Positions 23,006 to 30,647 of a stretch of 37,265 nt of DNA are shown piece by piece. Made by a program: the position numbers and the translations under genes. The stretch is from positions 1-37,265 of the IMG/VR virus record IMGVR_UViG_3300015372_000008. One strand, given 5' to 3'. Source of the DNA: a virus. The notes below the pieces were generated by a model. It made no database searches. It saw only the letters and a list, made by a program, of their open reading frames with translations, and was not told the DNA's origin. How positions within the stretch are numbered: position 1 is the first letter of the stretch; the number at the start of each line of letters is the position of its first letter.

Positions 23006-23662
23006 ATGCTCGTGATCAGCCCTCACCTGGACGATGCCGTGTTGGGCCTCGGCCAGCACATGACCGACAACCCCGGTGGGACGTGCGTCACCGTGTTCGC
23101 CGGGGCGCCGGACCCCTACCCGAAGCTCATCGACCGGCCCCACGATGATCGGTGCGGGTTCGATGAGGACGACGACGTCGTCGCGATACGCCGTGATGAG
23201 GACCAGCGGGCGCTCGACCAGATCGGGTGGAAGGCCCGCCACCTCGGGTTCCTCGACTGCCAGTACCACATCGCTGAGAGGCCAAGGAAGTTCCGGGGTG
23301 AGCTGATCGATGCGCTGCTCGGGGAGTGGGAAGGCACGGGCCGGCCGGGTGGGATCTGGGCGCCGCTGGCGATCTCCCACCCGGACCACACCTATGTCCG
23401 GGACGTCGCCGCGCAGGTGTGTCGGGTCGCAGGTGTGCCGCTGGTCGTGTGGGCCGAGCCTGGCTACCGGTCCCGGTTCCTGACCGAGGCGGAGAACCTG
23501 ATCGGGATCCGGACTGATGGGTGGCTGGTGGAGGAGGTCGTGTGGCCGATGGAGAAGCTGCGGGCGTTGCTCGCCTACGAGAGTCAGCTTCACGGGATCA
23601 CGGCGGCGGCGCTGGCCGACGCGTTGACCTATGAGTGCTACGGGAAGTGGCGGTTGACGTGA
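23006..23662 (+). CDS. PIG-L/LmbE-family zinc deacetylase
   Basis: 218 residues from ATG 23006, chosen because GAGGAGG (22991-22997) lies 8 nt before it and the product then begins MLVISPHLDD, the usual start of the family; ATG 22979 and 22982 give 9 and 8 extra residues. Zinc and active-site features are visible: SPHLDDAV (H7, D9, D10) and SHPDH (H125, H128). PIG-L/LmbE enzymes remove acetyl groups from N-acetylated sugars such as GlcNAc or mycothiol precursors. In this cassette it probably de-N-acetylates a sugar, leaving an amine or shifting the charge of the glycan. Host mycothiol-type metabolism is the alternative. Confidence 0.8.
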   Translation: MLVISPHLDDAVLGLGQHMTDNPGGTCVTVFAGAPDPYPKLIDRPHDDRCGFDEDDDVVAIRRDEDQRALDQIGWKARHLGFLDCQYHIAERPRKFRGELIDALLGEWEGTGRPGGIWAPLAISHPDHTYVRDVAAQVCRVAGVPLVVWAEPGYRSRFLTEAENLIGIRTDGWLVEEVVWPMEKLRALLAYESQLHGITAAALADALTYECYGKWRLT

Positions 23663-24756
23663 GGCCGCTGATCGACGCCTACGCCAGCCAGGAGAACTAC
23701 GTCGATCATCTCCTGCCGATCTGGGAGGCGCTGCCGGAGAGTGTTCGGGGCCGGTTCCACGTCGTCGGCGACGCCCAGAACCGGATGTCCTACTGGCCGT
23801 CGCTCCGCAGCCAGCCTCTCCTCAAGCGTCAGGGCGACCCGCGGTGCCTGACCCTCGTCGCGTCCTACCAGGATGAGCAGTTCGTCCGGCCCCGACCGAC
23901 GGTCCTCGTGGAGCACGGCGCCGGTCAGAGCTACAGCGACCACGACCCGTCCTACCCGGGGGGTAGCGACCGTAGGGCCGTGCAGCTGTTCATCTGCCCG
24001 AACGAGACCGTGGCGCAACGCTGGCGCGACATGTACCCGGAGACGCCGACGGCGGTGGTGGGCTGCCCGAAGCTCGACCCGTGGCACGCCGTCGCAGCGA
24101 ACGGGGTGAGGTGGGGATCTTCCACTGAGGTTGGCGAGCTGCCGCTCGTGGTCATCTCGTTCCACTTCCAGCCCGCGACCAAGACGCACATCCCCGAGGC
24201 CCGCCCGGCGTTCGAGCACTACATGGATGCTGTCGAGGCCCTAGCCCACCAAGACGACAAGACCCGCGGGTTCCGCCTCGCCGGTCACCATCACCCACGG
24301 GCGCATGAGATCGGGGGCTGGATGCGGGCTCCGGCCCGCGGCCCGATGAAGGTCTACCAGCGGTTCGAGACGGTCCTCGACCTGGCCGATGTGTACGTGT
24401 GCGACAACAGTTCCACCATCTACGAATTCGCGAGCACCGACCGGCCCGTCGTCCTGCTGAACGCCCCCTGGTATCGGCGCGACGTCGAGCATGGGCTGCG
24501 GTTCTGGGCCCTAGCGGATGTAGGACTCCAGTGCGACCTGCCGATCGAGTTGCACGCGACGATCCTCGACGCGATCAAGGATCACCGGATGGTGCGGGCG
24601 CAGCGGTACGTCACCTCCCGGAAGGTCTACGCCCACGTGGACGGCAGGGCGGCGGCGCGTGCGGCCGTCGCGATCCTGGAGGTGTGGGCCGAGGGCCGCT
24701 GGGAGCAGTACGCCCACGGCCGGCCGGCGCACGACCCGTTCGCGCCTCACAGGTAG
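23659..24756 (+). CDS. TagB/SpsB-like CDP-glycerol transferase-type (GT-B) protein
   Basis: 365 residues from GTG 23659, which overlaps the previous stop (GTGA); ATG 23635 and GTG 23650 are possible earlier starts. Family hallmarks are VLVEHGAGQSYSDH (about residue 80-95), the donor-side His-Gly loop, FICPNETVAQRW, VVGCPKLDPWH, and CDNSSTIYEFASTDRPVVLLNAPWYRRD (about 248-275), matching the glyphos_transf/TagB group that adds glycerol-phosphate to teichoic-acid-like polymers. Some members use other sugar donors, so the product could be a sugar-phosphate or a plain glycosyl group. It closes the cassette; TAGCGT, a -10-like hexamer, overlaps its stop codon. Confidence 0.8.
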   Translation: MRPLIDAYASQENYVDHLLPIWEALPESVRGRFHVVGDAQNRMSYWPSLRSQPLLKRQGDPRCLTLVASYQDEQFVRPRPTVLVEHGAGQSYSDHDPSYPGGSDRRAVQLFICPNETVAQRWRDMYPETPTAVVGCPKLDPWHAVAANGVRWGSSTEVGELPLVVISFHFQPATKTHIPEARPAFEHYMDAVEALAHQDDKTRGFRLAGHHHPRAHEIGGWMRAPARGPMKVYQRFETVLDLADVYVCDNSSTIYEFASTDRPVVLLNAPWYRRDVEHGLRFWALADVGLQCDLPIELHATILDAIKDHRMVRAQRYVTSRKVYAHVDGRAAARAAVAILEVWAEGRWEQYAHGRPAHDPFAPHR

Positions 24757-24759
24757 CGT
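24754..24759 (+). promoter_or_regulatory. TANNNT hexamer 6 nt before the gp10-like start
   Basis: TAGCGT includes the stop codon of the preceding gene and is followed by 6 nt and GTG 24766, with no ribosome site. ACGACC (24731-24736), 17 nt upstream, resembles TTGACC at four of six positions. A leaderless start for the tail-neck operon is suggested. Confidence 0.35.
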
Positions 24760-24765
24760 GGCGCG

Positions 24766-25197
24766 GTGGACAACGAGCAGGCCCTCCGCCAGAAGCTCAT
24801 CGAGCGGGTGACCGCGGCGGCGACGATGCTCGCGGTGGATGTCCGTGGGGCGCTACGAGACGCGACGCCCCGGTCGCAGCAGGGCCAGTCGCACACGGCG
24901 GACCAGTGGACAGCGACGCCGCCGACGTTCGATGGGCAGGCGATCACGTTCACGGTGAGGAACCAGCGGGCGCAGATCATCGAGTGGCTCCGCTTCGGGA
25001 CGCAGGCGCACTGGATCCTCCCGGTGAAGGCCAGGGCCCTCCACTGGGTAGGACCCGGCGGCGAAGACGTGTTCGCGCGCCGCGTGTTCCACCGGGGCAC
25101 GACCGGGAACGACTTCCTCTACGGGCCCGAGGGGGTCCTGGCCGAGCGGAACCTCAGCGACATGACCCGCGCTGCGTTCGAGAGGACCCGCCGGTGA
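24766..25197 (+). CDS. HK97 gp10-like head-tail/tail completion protein
   Basis: 143 residues from GTG 24766. After an N-terminal helix (RQKLIERVTAAATMLAVDVRGAL) comes the gp10-like pattern: strands around ITFTVRNQRAQIIEW, GTQAHWILPVKARALHW with the P-K-x-x-A-L core, then EDVFARRVFHRGTTGNDF. Proteins of this family act at the neck or tail end in HK97-type phages. It overlaps the following tail-terminator-like gene by 4 nt. The family is supported by the motif; its exact place (neck or tail) is by analogy. Confidence 0.75.
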   Translation: MDNEQALRQKLIERVTAAATMLAVDVRGALRDATPRSQQGQSHTADQWTATPPTFDGQAITFTVRNQRAQIIEWLRFGTQAHWILPVKARALHWVGPGGEDVFARRVFHRGTTGNDFLYGPEGVLAERNLSDMTRAAFERTRR

Positions 25198-25712
25198 ACC
25201 CCGACACGCTCAAGGACCTCGGCCATGCGCTCCTCGCCAACGTGGTAGCCGACCTAGGGGCCGCCTCGATCGGGGTGCCGGCTCGGCAGATCTTCGCCCA
25301 CGGCCGGCCGGCGCGGGACTGCGACCAGATCGCCGTGTGGATCGAGAGCATCCTCAGCGGCGACAGCGGCCGGACCCGGGTGCAGCCCCTACTGGCGCAA
25401 GGACTCCCGAGCGCGGTGACGTCGGTCGTGACGTGGGGGGTCGAGATCGCTACCTGCGCGCCGGCCGTCGCGGTGGCGTTGCCGTCGGCTGGGGCGGTCA
25501 CGGCGGAGGGTGACCTCGGCGCGACCTACGCCTGGGCGCTCCACCGGATCCTCCAGGCACGCTGGACGGGCGGGAGCTTGTTCGCGCCGGCTCATCTGAC
25601 CTACCGGGGCAAGGAAGCGACGTTGGGCGGGTTCCCGCAGCTCCTCATGGAGGGCTCGCTCGTGATCGTGAACACGACCGTTGTCAGCTTCACGCAGGAC
25701 ACGGCTCCGTGA
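25194..25712 (+). CDS. Tail terminator-like protein
   Basis: 172 residues from GTG 25194 (GTGA overlap). The pattern RQIFAHGRPARDCDQIAVWIESI, VVTWGVEIATCAPAVAVALP and the helix TYAWALHRILQA, closing with LGGFPQLLMEGSLVIVNTTVV, matches a family found between the gp10-like gene and tail genes in many actinophages, usually called tail terminator or neck protein. It would cap the tail tube at its head-proximal end. It overlaps the next gene by 4 nt. Confidence 0.65.
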   Translation: MNPDTLKDLGHALLANVVADLGAASIGVPARQIFAHGRPARDCDQIAVWIESILSGDSGRTRVQPLLAQGLPSAVTSVVTWGVEIATCAPAVAVALPSAGAVTAEGDLGATYAWALHRILQARWTGGSLFAPAHLTYRGKEATLGGFPQLLMEGSLVIVNTTVVSFTQDTAP

Positions 25713-25975
25713 TCCGGGCGCGGGCGAACATCAACCTGCCGGGGATGGGGGCCGGCGACGAGTACCCGGTCGATGAGACCGACCCGTGGGTCCGATCCCT
25801 ACTGGAGGGAGGATTCCTGGACCCGGTCGTCCCGTCGGCCGAGTGGTGCTACTGGTGCGTGCCTCCCAGCCGGCACGCGACCCCCCAGCTACTAGCGGAA
25901 CACGGCCTGAGCGTTCACGGAGAGGTGGCGGGCGATGGTGACCCCGAGCGAGAGTACGACCCCGGAAGCCGATGA
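25709..25975 (+). CDS. Small tail-region protein
   Basis: 88 residues from GTG 25709 (GTGA overlap). Residues 1-45 look like a compact phage domain (RARANINLPGMGAGDEYPVDETDPWVRSLLEGGFLDPV), resembling short proteins in tail operons that carry a G-M-x-A-G-D turn. CYWC in the middle could bind metal. The last 41 nt overlap the tail chaperone start, an unusually long overlap. Function not recognised. Confidence 0.6.
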   Translation: MIRARANINLPGMGAGDEYPVDETDPWVRSLLEGGFLDPVVPSAEWCYWCVPPSRHATPQLLAEHGLSVHGEVAGDGDPEREYDPGSR

Positions 25976-26420
25976 GCTGCGGCTCCTCTCGTCGGGCCGG
26001 GTGGAGCTCTCCCTGGCCGGCGACCGTGTCATCACGCTGCGGGAGCCGACGGTCAAGGAGTTCTATGAGCTGGACGCCGTGTTCATGCGGCTCGTGGGTG
26101 AGACCCGCGAAGCCGATGAGCCGGAGGACCAGCAGCGGATGGCGAAGGACATCGGCGGCCGGTGGCTGACCCACGTCATAGCTGCGCTCGGGGATGTGGA
26201 GCGTGAGTACGACAGCCAGGCGATGCCGGCGTGGTGCGCGCGGAACTTCAACCAGCTCCGGGACGCCCTCCAAGAGCATTGGCTGACCGTCCCTTTAGCC
26301 TCTGGGCCGCGCTCCAACGGTTCCTCGGCGAGCACGACGGCCCCGACGCCGATGCCCGTGTCGGTGATGGACGCCCAAGCCTTGGCGAACCGGTTCATCC
26401 CGGGAGCGCCGATCTCCTGA
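25935..26420 (+). CDS. Tail assembly chaperone, upstream (gpG-like) form
   Basis: 161 residues from ATG 25935 (GGAGAGG just upstream), ending at TGA 26420. The core (RVELSLAGDRVITLREPTVKEFYELDAVFMRLV, then KDIGGRWLTHVIAALGD and MPAWCARNFNQLRDALQEHW) has the short all-helical look of actinophage chaperones placed directly before the tape measure. Chaperones coat the tape measure during tail growth. Residues after 121 are low-complexity (SGPRSNGSSASTTAPTPMP), as expected for sequence beyond a frameshift site. About one in many ribosomes would shift at CCCTTTA (26291-26297) to make the long form. Confidence 0.8.
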   Translation: MVTPSESTTPEADELRLLSSGRVELSLAGDRVITLREPTVKEFYELDAVFMRLVGETREADEPEDQQRMAKDIGGRWLTHVIAALGDVEREYDSQAMPAWCARNFNQLRDALQEHWLTVPLASGPRSNGSSASTTAPTPMPVSVMDAQALANRFIPGAPIS

Positions 26421-26734
26421 TCTCCTACCGGCCGTTGAGGATGCTGCCAGGCCTCTACCTCGCGATGCGCACCGTCGGGCTCACGCCGCGTGACGTGGAC
26501 GACATGAAGGTCTGGCAGGTCGCCGCGGTCCTGTCCTACGCACGGGCCCCCAGGCGTCCTGAGGAGCCCGTGGCGGGCCCGCGGACCCCGAGACGCCCAA
26601 CGGGCGGCTGGCGGCCCGTGGACGACCGGAGCCTCATCAGGGCCCGCCTCCAGGCCCACCGGGAGGGGAAGCCCGAACCGCTCCACCTGTTCGGGGTGAC
26701 CGACCCGCGACTCTTGGAGCCCTCCGAGACCTAG
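25935..26734 (+). CDS. Tail assembly chaperone, frameshifted long (gpGT-like) form
   Basis: Joins 25935-26297 to 26297-26734 by -1 slippage, giving about 266 residues. The downstream segment (SLWAALQRFLGEHDG, then DLLISYRPLRMLPGLYLAMRTVGLTPRDVDDMKVWQVAAVLSYARAP and a basic C terminus) has no start codon of its own with a ribosome site, is well formed, and lies in the frame reached by a -1 shift. Lambda gpGT is the model: the T part binds the tail tube protein while the G part coats the tape measure. Ordering before the tape measure fits exactly. Confidence 0.85.
26291..26297 (+). promoter_or_regulatory. -1 programmed frameshift slippery site CCCTTTA
   Basis: CCCTTTA is a canonical X_XXY_YYZ heptamer, correctly phased in the chaperone frame (C CCT TTA). 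The TTA codon is very rare in this GC-rich sequence, which argues for selection. After the slip the reading continues AGC CTC TGG. A downstream stimulator structure is not obvious. Confidence 0.85.
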
Positions 26735-26750
26735 AGCGGGTAGGACGTGC

Positions 26751-26756
26751 GAGAAT
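26751..26756 (+). promoter_or_regulatory. -10-like GAGAAT 6 nt before the tape measure start
   Basis: GAGAAT differs from TANNNT at the first position and is followed by 6 nt and GTG 26763, which has no ribosome site. GAGACC (26726-26731) at 19-nt spacing resembles TTGACC weakly. It is the weakest member of the leaderless set. Confidence 0.25.
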
Positions 26757-26762
26757 CCGGCC

Positions 26763-29700
26763 GTGGTCGACGAACCGGTACGGCTGGATCTCACCGAAGC
26801 GTTCAACCAGATCAAGGATCTGACGACGGCGATCACGGTCGCCGCGAAGATGGGCGCCGAAGACGCGGCCGCTCTGCTGGAGCGGGAGCTGGGCGACGTG
26901 AAGGCGTCGGTCAGTGTGGATCTCGCCGACCCGCAAGAGTTGACCGCTCTGATCTCCAACGCGGTGGAGGCCTCGCGGGAGGAGGTCTCGGTAGGACTAG
27001 CGGATCCCGACAGCATCACGAACCTGATCGTCGGCGCCGTCGATGAGGCCGACACGGACATCGACGTCGATGTGGCGAACCTGGACGACATCACGTCCAG
27101 CATCGAAGGTGCCGTAGGAGCCGCGGACACGGGCGCGGCTGCGAGCGCCGCCGAGGACACGAACGCCCTGGCCGACTCGCTCGGGAAGGTCAAGGACGCG
27201 GCGCCGGCTGCCGGGGCGTCGCTCGGCCACGTCGGCAGCGTCGCGACGATCTATTCGGGTCTCGCGTCGGCCGCTACGGGCAGTACGAGCGGCCTGGCGA
27301 ACGTCCTGAACGGGATGGGCCCGGTCGGCGCAGTCGCGTCGGCTGCGCTCGGTGCCACGGTAGGAGTCCTGGGCGCAGCCGCTACGCAGGCCGCTGAGGC
27401 CGAAGCAGCGAACCGGCGCCTGACCCAGACCCTCGGCGAGTACCGGGACGTGGTCGAGACGATCAACGTCGGGACGCTGAACAAGGACCTATCTGAGCTA
27501 GCACTCCAGCTCGGGTCGGACGACGACGCGATCCGGGCCTCGATCGCGAACTTCGCTGTCCTCGCCAAGTCGAGCGGCGCCACCCGTGAGGAGATCGCCA
27601 ACACCAGCGAGCAGCTGATCGCCCTCGCCGCGAACGCGGTCGCGCTGGACCCGTCGCTCGGGTCGGTCGCTGATGTCGTAGATCAGCTACCAGCAGCGAT
27701 GGCCCGCGGCGGCCGGGCGTTGGCCCGCTACAACATCGACGTCTCCGACGCCGACTTGGCGAGCGAGGCCCTGGCCCAGGGCATCACGAAGCCGATCGAC
27801 GAGATGACGCTGTTCGAGAAGACCGCGCTGCGGACCTCGGCGGCCGCCAAGCAGATCGGCGACGACATCGGCGACAACATCGCCAAGGGCTCGGACCTGG
27901 CGATCGTGAAGCTCCGCTCGCTGAAGCAGTCGGTCAGCGAGGCCCTGGAGAGCGCGGGCGGCGGGATCCTCGACACGTTCGTGCAGGGTGCCGAAGCGGC
28001 CGCGCCAGCCCTATCTGCCCTCGTCGGTGCGATCGGCCAGATCGGCGTCGCGGTCGGCGCAGCGCTGGGGCCCGCCGCGATCCAGGTACTCCACATCCTC
28101 GCCAACTCGTTCAAGTCGATCGGTGACGTGGTCGGGGCCCTGACTCCGCTCCTAGCCCTGCTAGGAGTCGTGGCCGGCGAGATCCTGAAGGTTTTCGCGC
28201 TGCTGACGGATCAGATCGCGCTCCTGGTGGAGTGGCTGAGCGAACGACTGACGCAGGCGTTCACGTTCCTCGCCCGCCAAGCGGTTCGGGCGCTCGACCC
28301 GCTGGTGTCGGCCATCAACTCGATGATCGACGCGTTCAACCGCATCCCGTTCGTCGGGAACATCCCGAAGATCGACACCTCGGCGTTGGACGGGCTCAAG
28401 GACGACCTGAACGGCGTCAAGGACGCCGCCGACGGCGCGGCGGGCAGCGTGACCGCCGCGGACGAAGCGTTCGTAGGGGTCGAGCAGATCCCGACCTGGC
28501 AGGCACGAGCCGCGGATCTCCAGGCCCTCGACGACGCCGCCATCGCGCTGAACGCGACGCTGCTCCAGAACCGGGGCATCGTCGACGAGGCCTTCTTCGC
28601 CATCCAGGATCTTGGCGACAAAGCGCCGCAGGTCATCTTCGACCTCGTCGACGCGTTCGAGCGCGGCTCCTTGTCGCAGAAGGAGTTCAAGGACAAGGCC
28701 GACGAGTTGGGGATCTCGGTCGAGGCCCTGACAGCGATCGAGAAGCGGGCCCGCAGCGAGGCCGACGGGTTCGGCAAGAAGGTCGCCGAAGCGGTAGGCA
28801 CCGTAGAGGATGCGACGAAGGACCTGTCCGACAAGGGCAAGGCCCACATCAGCGACTTCGTCAACGACCTCCAGACGAAAGCGTTCCAAGCGGCCGCGTT
28901 CGCCAACTCGATCCAGACGCTCATCGAGCGTGGCGCCACATCCACCGCGCAGCATCTCCTAGAGGCAGGCCAAGACGCGGCCGGCGCCGCCGCCGAAGCG
29001 GCGATCGCCAGCGACCAGAACCTGGCGACGATCGAGCAGACCAACCGCGACGTCGACACCGCGTTCGCCGGCGCGCAGACAGCGATCACGCAGCACACCG
29101 ACGACATCGTGTCGGGCCTCTCCGATGCGCAGAAGGCCTATGACACCAAGGTCAAGGAGCTCGTCGCTCACGACCAGGCGGCCCGGGGCGAGGTCACCGG
29201 CGGCATCGCGCGTGACCTGCGCGCCGCGCAGATCGACGCGTACCTAGAGGCAGTAGCGGTTGGGAAGTCGATCAGCGACGGCATCGCCCAAGGGATCAGG
29301 GACAACAGCGAGGTGGGCCTCGCGATCGAAGCGACGATCGACGGCGCCATGCTCACGGCGCAGTCCGCTATCCAGTCGGGGTCGCCGTCGCGCCTATTCG
29401 CCCTAGAGGTTGGCATCCCGATCAGCGAAGGCATCGCCCAGGGGATCCTCGACGCCCGCGACGCGCCGCAGTCGGCGATCGAGAAGGTCATCGACATGAT
29501 GACCAAGGACGTCCAGGGGCAGATCAGCGACCTGTTCGACGCCATCAGTGCGGGGCGGGAGGCCATAGACGCGCAACGAGATCTGCGTGAGGCCGAACAG
29601 CATGTAACGGACCTGACCAACGAGCAGATTGGTCTCAAGCGCCAGATCGCCGTGGCCCGCAAGGAAGTGGATGACGCCATCGCGCAGGGCGCGGTCATCA

Positions 29701-30641
29701 CCGCCCGCGAGCAGCAGAACATCGAACGAGCGATCCGCAACCTGGCCGACATCCGGGAGCAGCTGGACTTCCAGACGACGACGGGCCCGCAGCAGCTCGA
29801 CCAGGCGAAGCGGGAGCTGGCCCTACAGGCCCAAGCGCTCGACGAGATCCACGGCAAGATCGCTGAAGCGAAGGCGGGCGTGGCGCTCGGGACCGTCGAC
29901 AAGGAGACGCAGCAGGACCTGGAGAAGCAGGCCCAGGAGCAAGAACGCAACGTCCAGGATCTCCAACGGACGGTGGATGACCTGACCCGCAAGTTGGAGG
30001 ACCAGAAGGTCACGACCAACGATCTCCTCGTGGCGGAGGAGGATCTGGGCAAGGCCCAACAAGACGCCGTCGCGCCGGCCGAGAATCTGGCCGATGCGCA
30101 GCGCAAGCTGAACGATCTCCTCGAACGCCAGACCGAGATAGGGCCTGAATTGGAGCAAGCGACACGCGATGTAGAGGATGCGCAACTCCACCTCGTGCAG
30201 GCGTTCTACGACGCGGCCGAGGCCGGCGAAGCCTTCTACCAGAACGGGCACTACGCCACGGACATCCTCAACGACATCGCCACACAGGCCGGCTTGGCCT
30301 ACGGCACCTTGGACGCGCTGATCGGCAAGTACGCCGAGTTCACGCACGGTGTCGCTGGGCAGCTCGGCGGCGCTGGAGGCGGCACGACGCCGTTCCCGGG
30401 CTCGGTGGACCTCGGATTCACGACCCAGAGCGGCGCCCGGTACGTGACGCCGCAGGATGCGCTGGCGATCATGAACTTCTTCCGCGGCCAGGGCGGGCAG
30501 GGCGGCGCCACCTACGGCGACTTCGCTGCTCAGTACGGCACCAACGCGGCGAACGTCGCGTTCCACATCTACCAGGCACCGGACCCGGCGGCGACGGCCA
30601 GCGCGATCGGTGCTCGACTTGGACTCGCGGCTGTACGGTAA
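26763..30641 (+). CDS. Tape measure protein
   Basis: 1292 residues from GTG 26763 to TAA 30639-30641, the longest gene here. Residues about 50-120 contain three related units of about 25 residues (VDLADPQELTALISNAVEAS, VGLADPDSITNLIVGAV, VDVANLDDITSSIEGAV). A Gly/Ala-rich region with hydrophobic helices lies around 120-215 and again 412-490 (LGPAAIQVLHILANSF, LTPLLALLGVVAGEILKVF), probably the membrane-inserting parts. Residues about 930-1150 are long Glu/Gln-rich coiled coil. Tail length is set by this protein. No peptidase or lysozyme domain is evident, so cell-wall digestion during entry would rely on other proteins. Confidence 0.9.
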   Translation: MVDEPVRLDLTEAFNQIKDLTTAITVAAKMGAEDAAALLERELGDVKASVSVDLADPQELTALISNAVEASREEVSVGLADPDSITNLIVGAVDEADTDIDVDVANLDDITSSIEGAVGAADTGAAASAAEDTNALADSLGKVKDAAPAAGASLGHVGSVATIYSGLASAATGSTSGLANVLNGMGPVGAVASAALGATVGVLGAAATQAAEAEAANRRLTQTLGEYRDVVETINVGTLNKDLSELALQLGSDDDAIRASIANFAVLAKSSGATREEIANTSEQLIALAANAVALDPSLGSVADVVDQLPAAMARGGRALARYNIDVSDADLASEALAQGITKPIDEMTLFEKTALRTSAAAKQIGDDIGDNIAKGSDLAIVKLRSLKQSVSEALESAGGGILDTFVQGAEAAAPALSALVGAIGQIGVAVGAALGPAAIQVLHILANSFKSIGDVVGALTPLLALLGVVAGEILKVFALLTDQIALLVEWLSERLTQAFTFLARQAVRALDPLVSAINSMIDAFNRIPFVGNIPKIDTSALDGLKDDLNGVKDAADGAAGSVTAADEAFVGVEQIPTWQARAADLQALDDAAIALNATLLQNRGIVDEAFFAIQDLGDKAPQVIFDLVDAFERGSLSQKEFKDKADELGISVEALTAIEKRARSEADGFGKKVAEAVGTVEDATKDLSDKGKAHISDFVNDLQTKAFQAAAFANSIQTLIERGATSTAQHLLEAGQDAAGAAAEAAIASDQNLATIEQTNRDVDTAFAGAQTAITQHTDDIVSGLSDAQKAYDTKVKELVAHDQAARGEVTGGIARDLRAAQIDAYLEAVAVGKSISDGIAQGIRDNSEVGLAIEATIDGAMLTAQSAIQSGSPSRLFALEVGIPISEGIAQGILDARDAPQSAIEKVIDMMTKDVQGQISDLFDAISAGREAIDAQRDLREAEQHVTDLTNEQIGLKRQIAVARKEVDDAIAQGAVITAREQQNIERAIRNLADIREQLDFQTTTGPQQLDQAKRELALQAQALDEIHGKIAEAKAGVALGTVDKETQQDLEKQAQEQERNVQDLQRTVDDLTRKLEDQKVTTNDLLVAEEDLGKAQQDAVAPAENLADAQRKLNDLLERQTEIGPELEQATRDVEDAQLHLVQAFYDAAEAGEAFYQNGHYATDILNDIATQAGLAYGTLDALIGKYAEFTHGVAGQLGGAGGGTTPFPGSVDLGFTTQSGARYVTPQDALAIMNFFRGQGGQGGATYGDFAAQYGTNAANVAFHIYQAPDPAATASAIGARLGLAAVR
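30634..30639 (+). promoter_or_regulatory. TANNNT hexamer 8 nt before the distal tail gene
   Basis: TACGGT overlaps the last codons of the tape measure gene and is followed by 8 nt and GTG 30648, without a ribosome site. No -35 box is evident at usual spacing. It is part of the leaderless-start set. Confidence 0.3.
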
Positions 30642-30647
30642 CGGCCC

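Noticed and set aside
19301-24756. DNA-modification (restriction-evasion) methyltransferase system
   Set aside because: The three methyltransferases lack the DPPY/NPPY and PCQ motifs of DNA methylases and sit with glycan enzymes.
26231-26734. Independent gene downstream of the tail chaperone
   Set aside because: No start codon with a ribosome site; the frame is reached by -1 slippage at CCCTTTA and continues the chaperone.
29168-30106. 312-residue antisense frame opposite the tape measure coiled coil
   Set aside because: Shadow of the repetitive Glu/Gln coiled-coil codons; Ser/Arg/Cys-rich and without a family.
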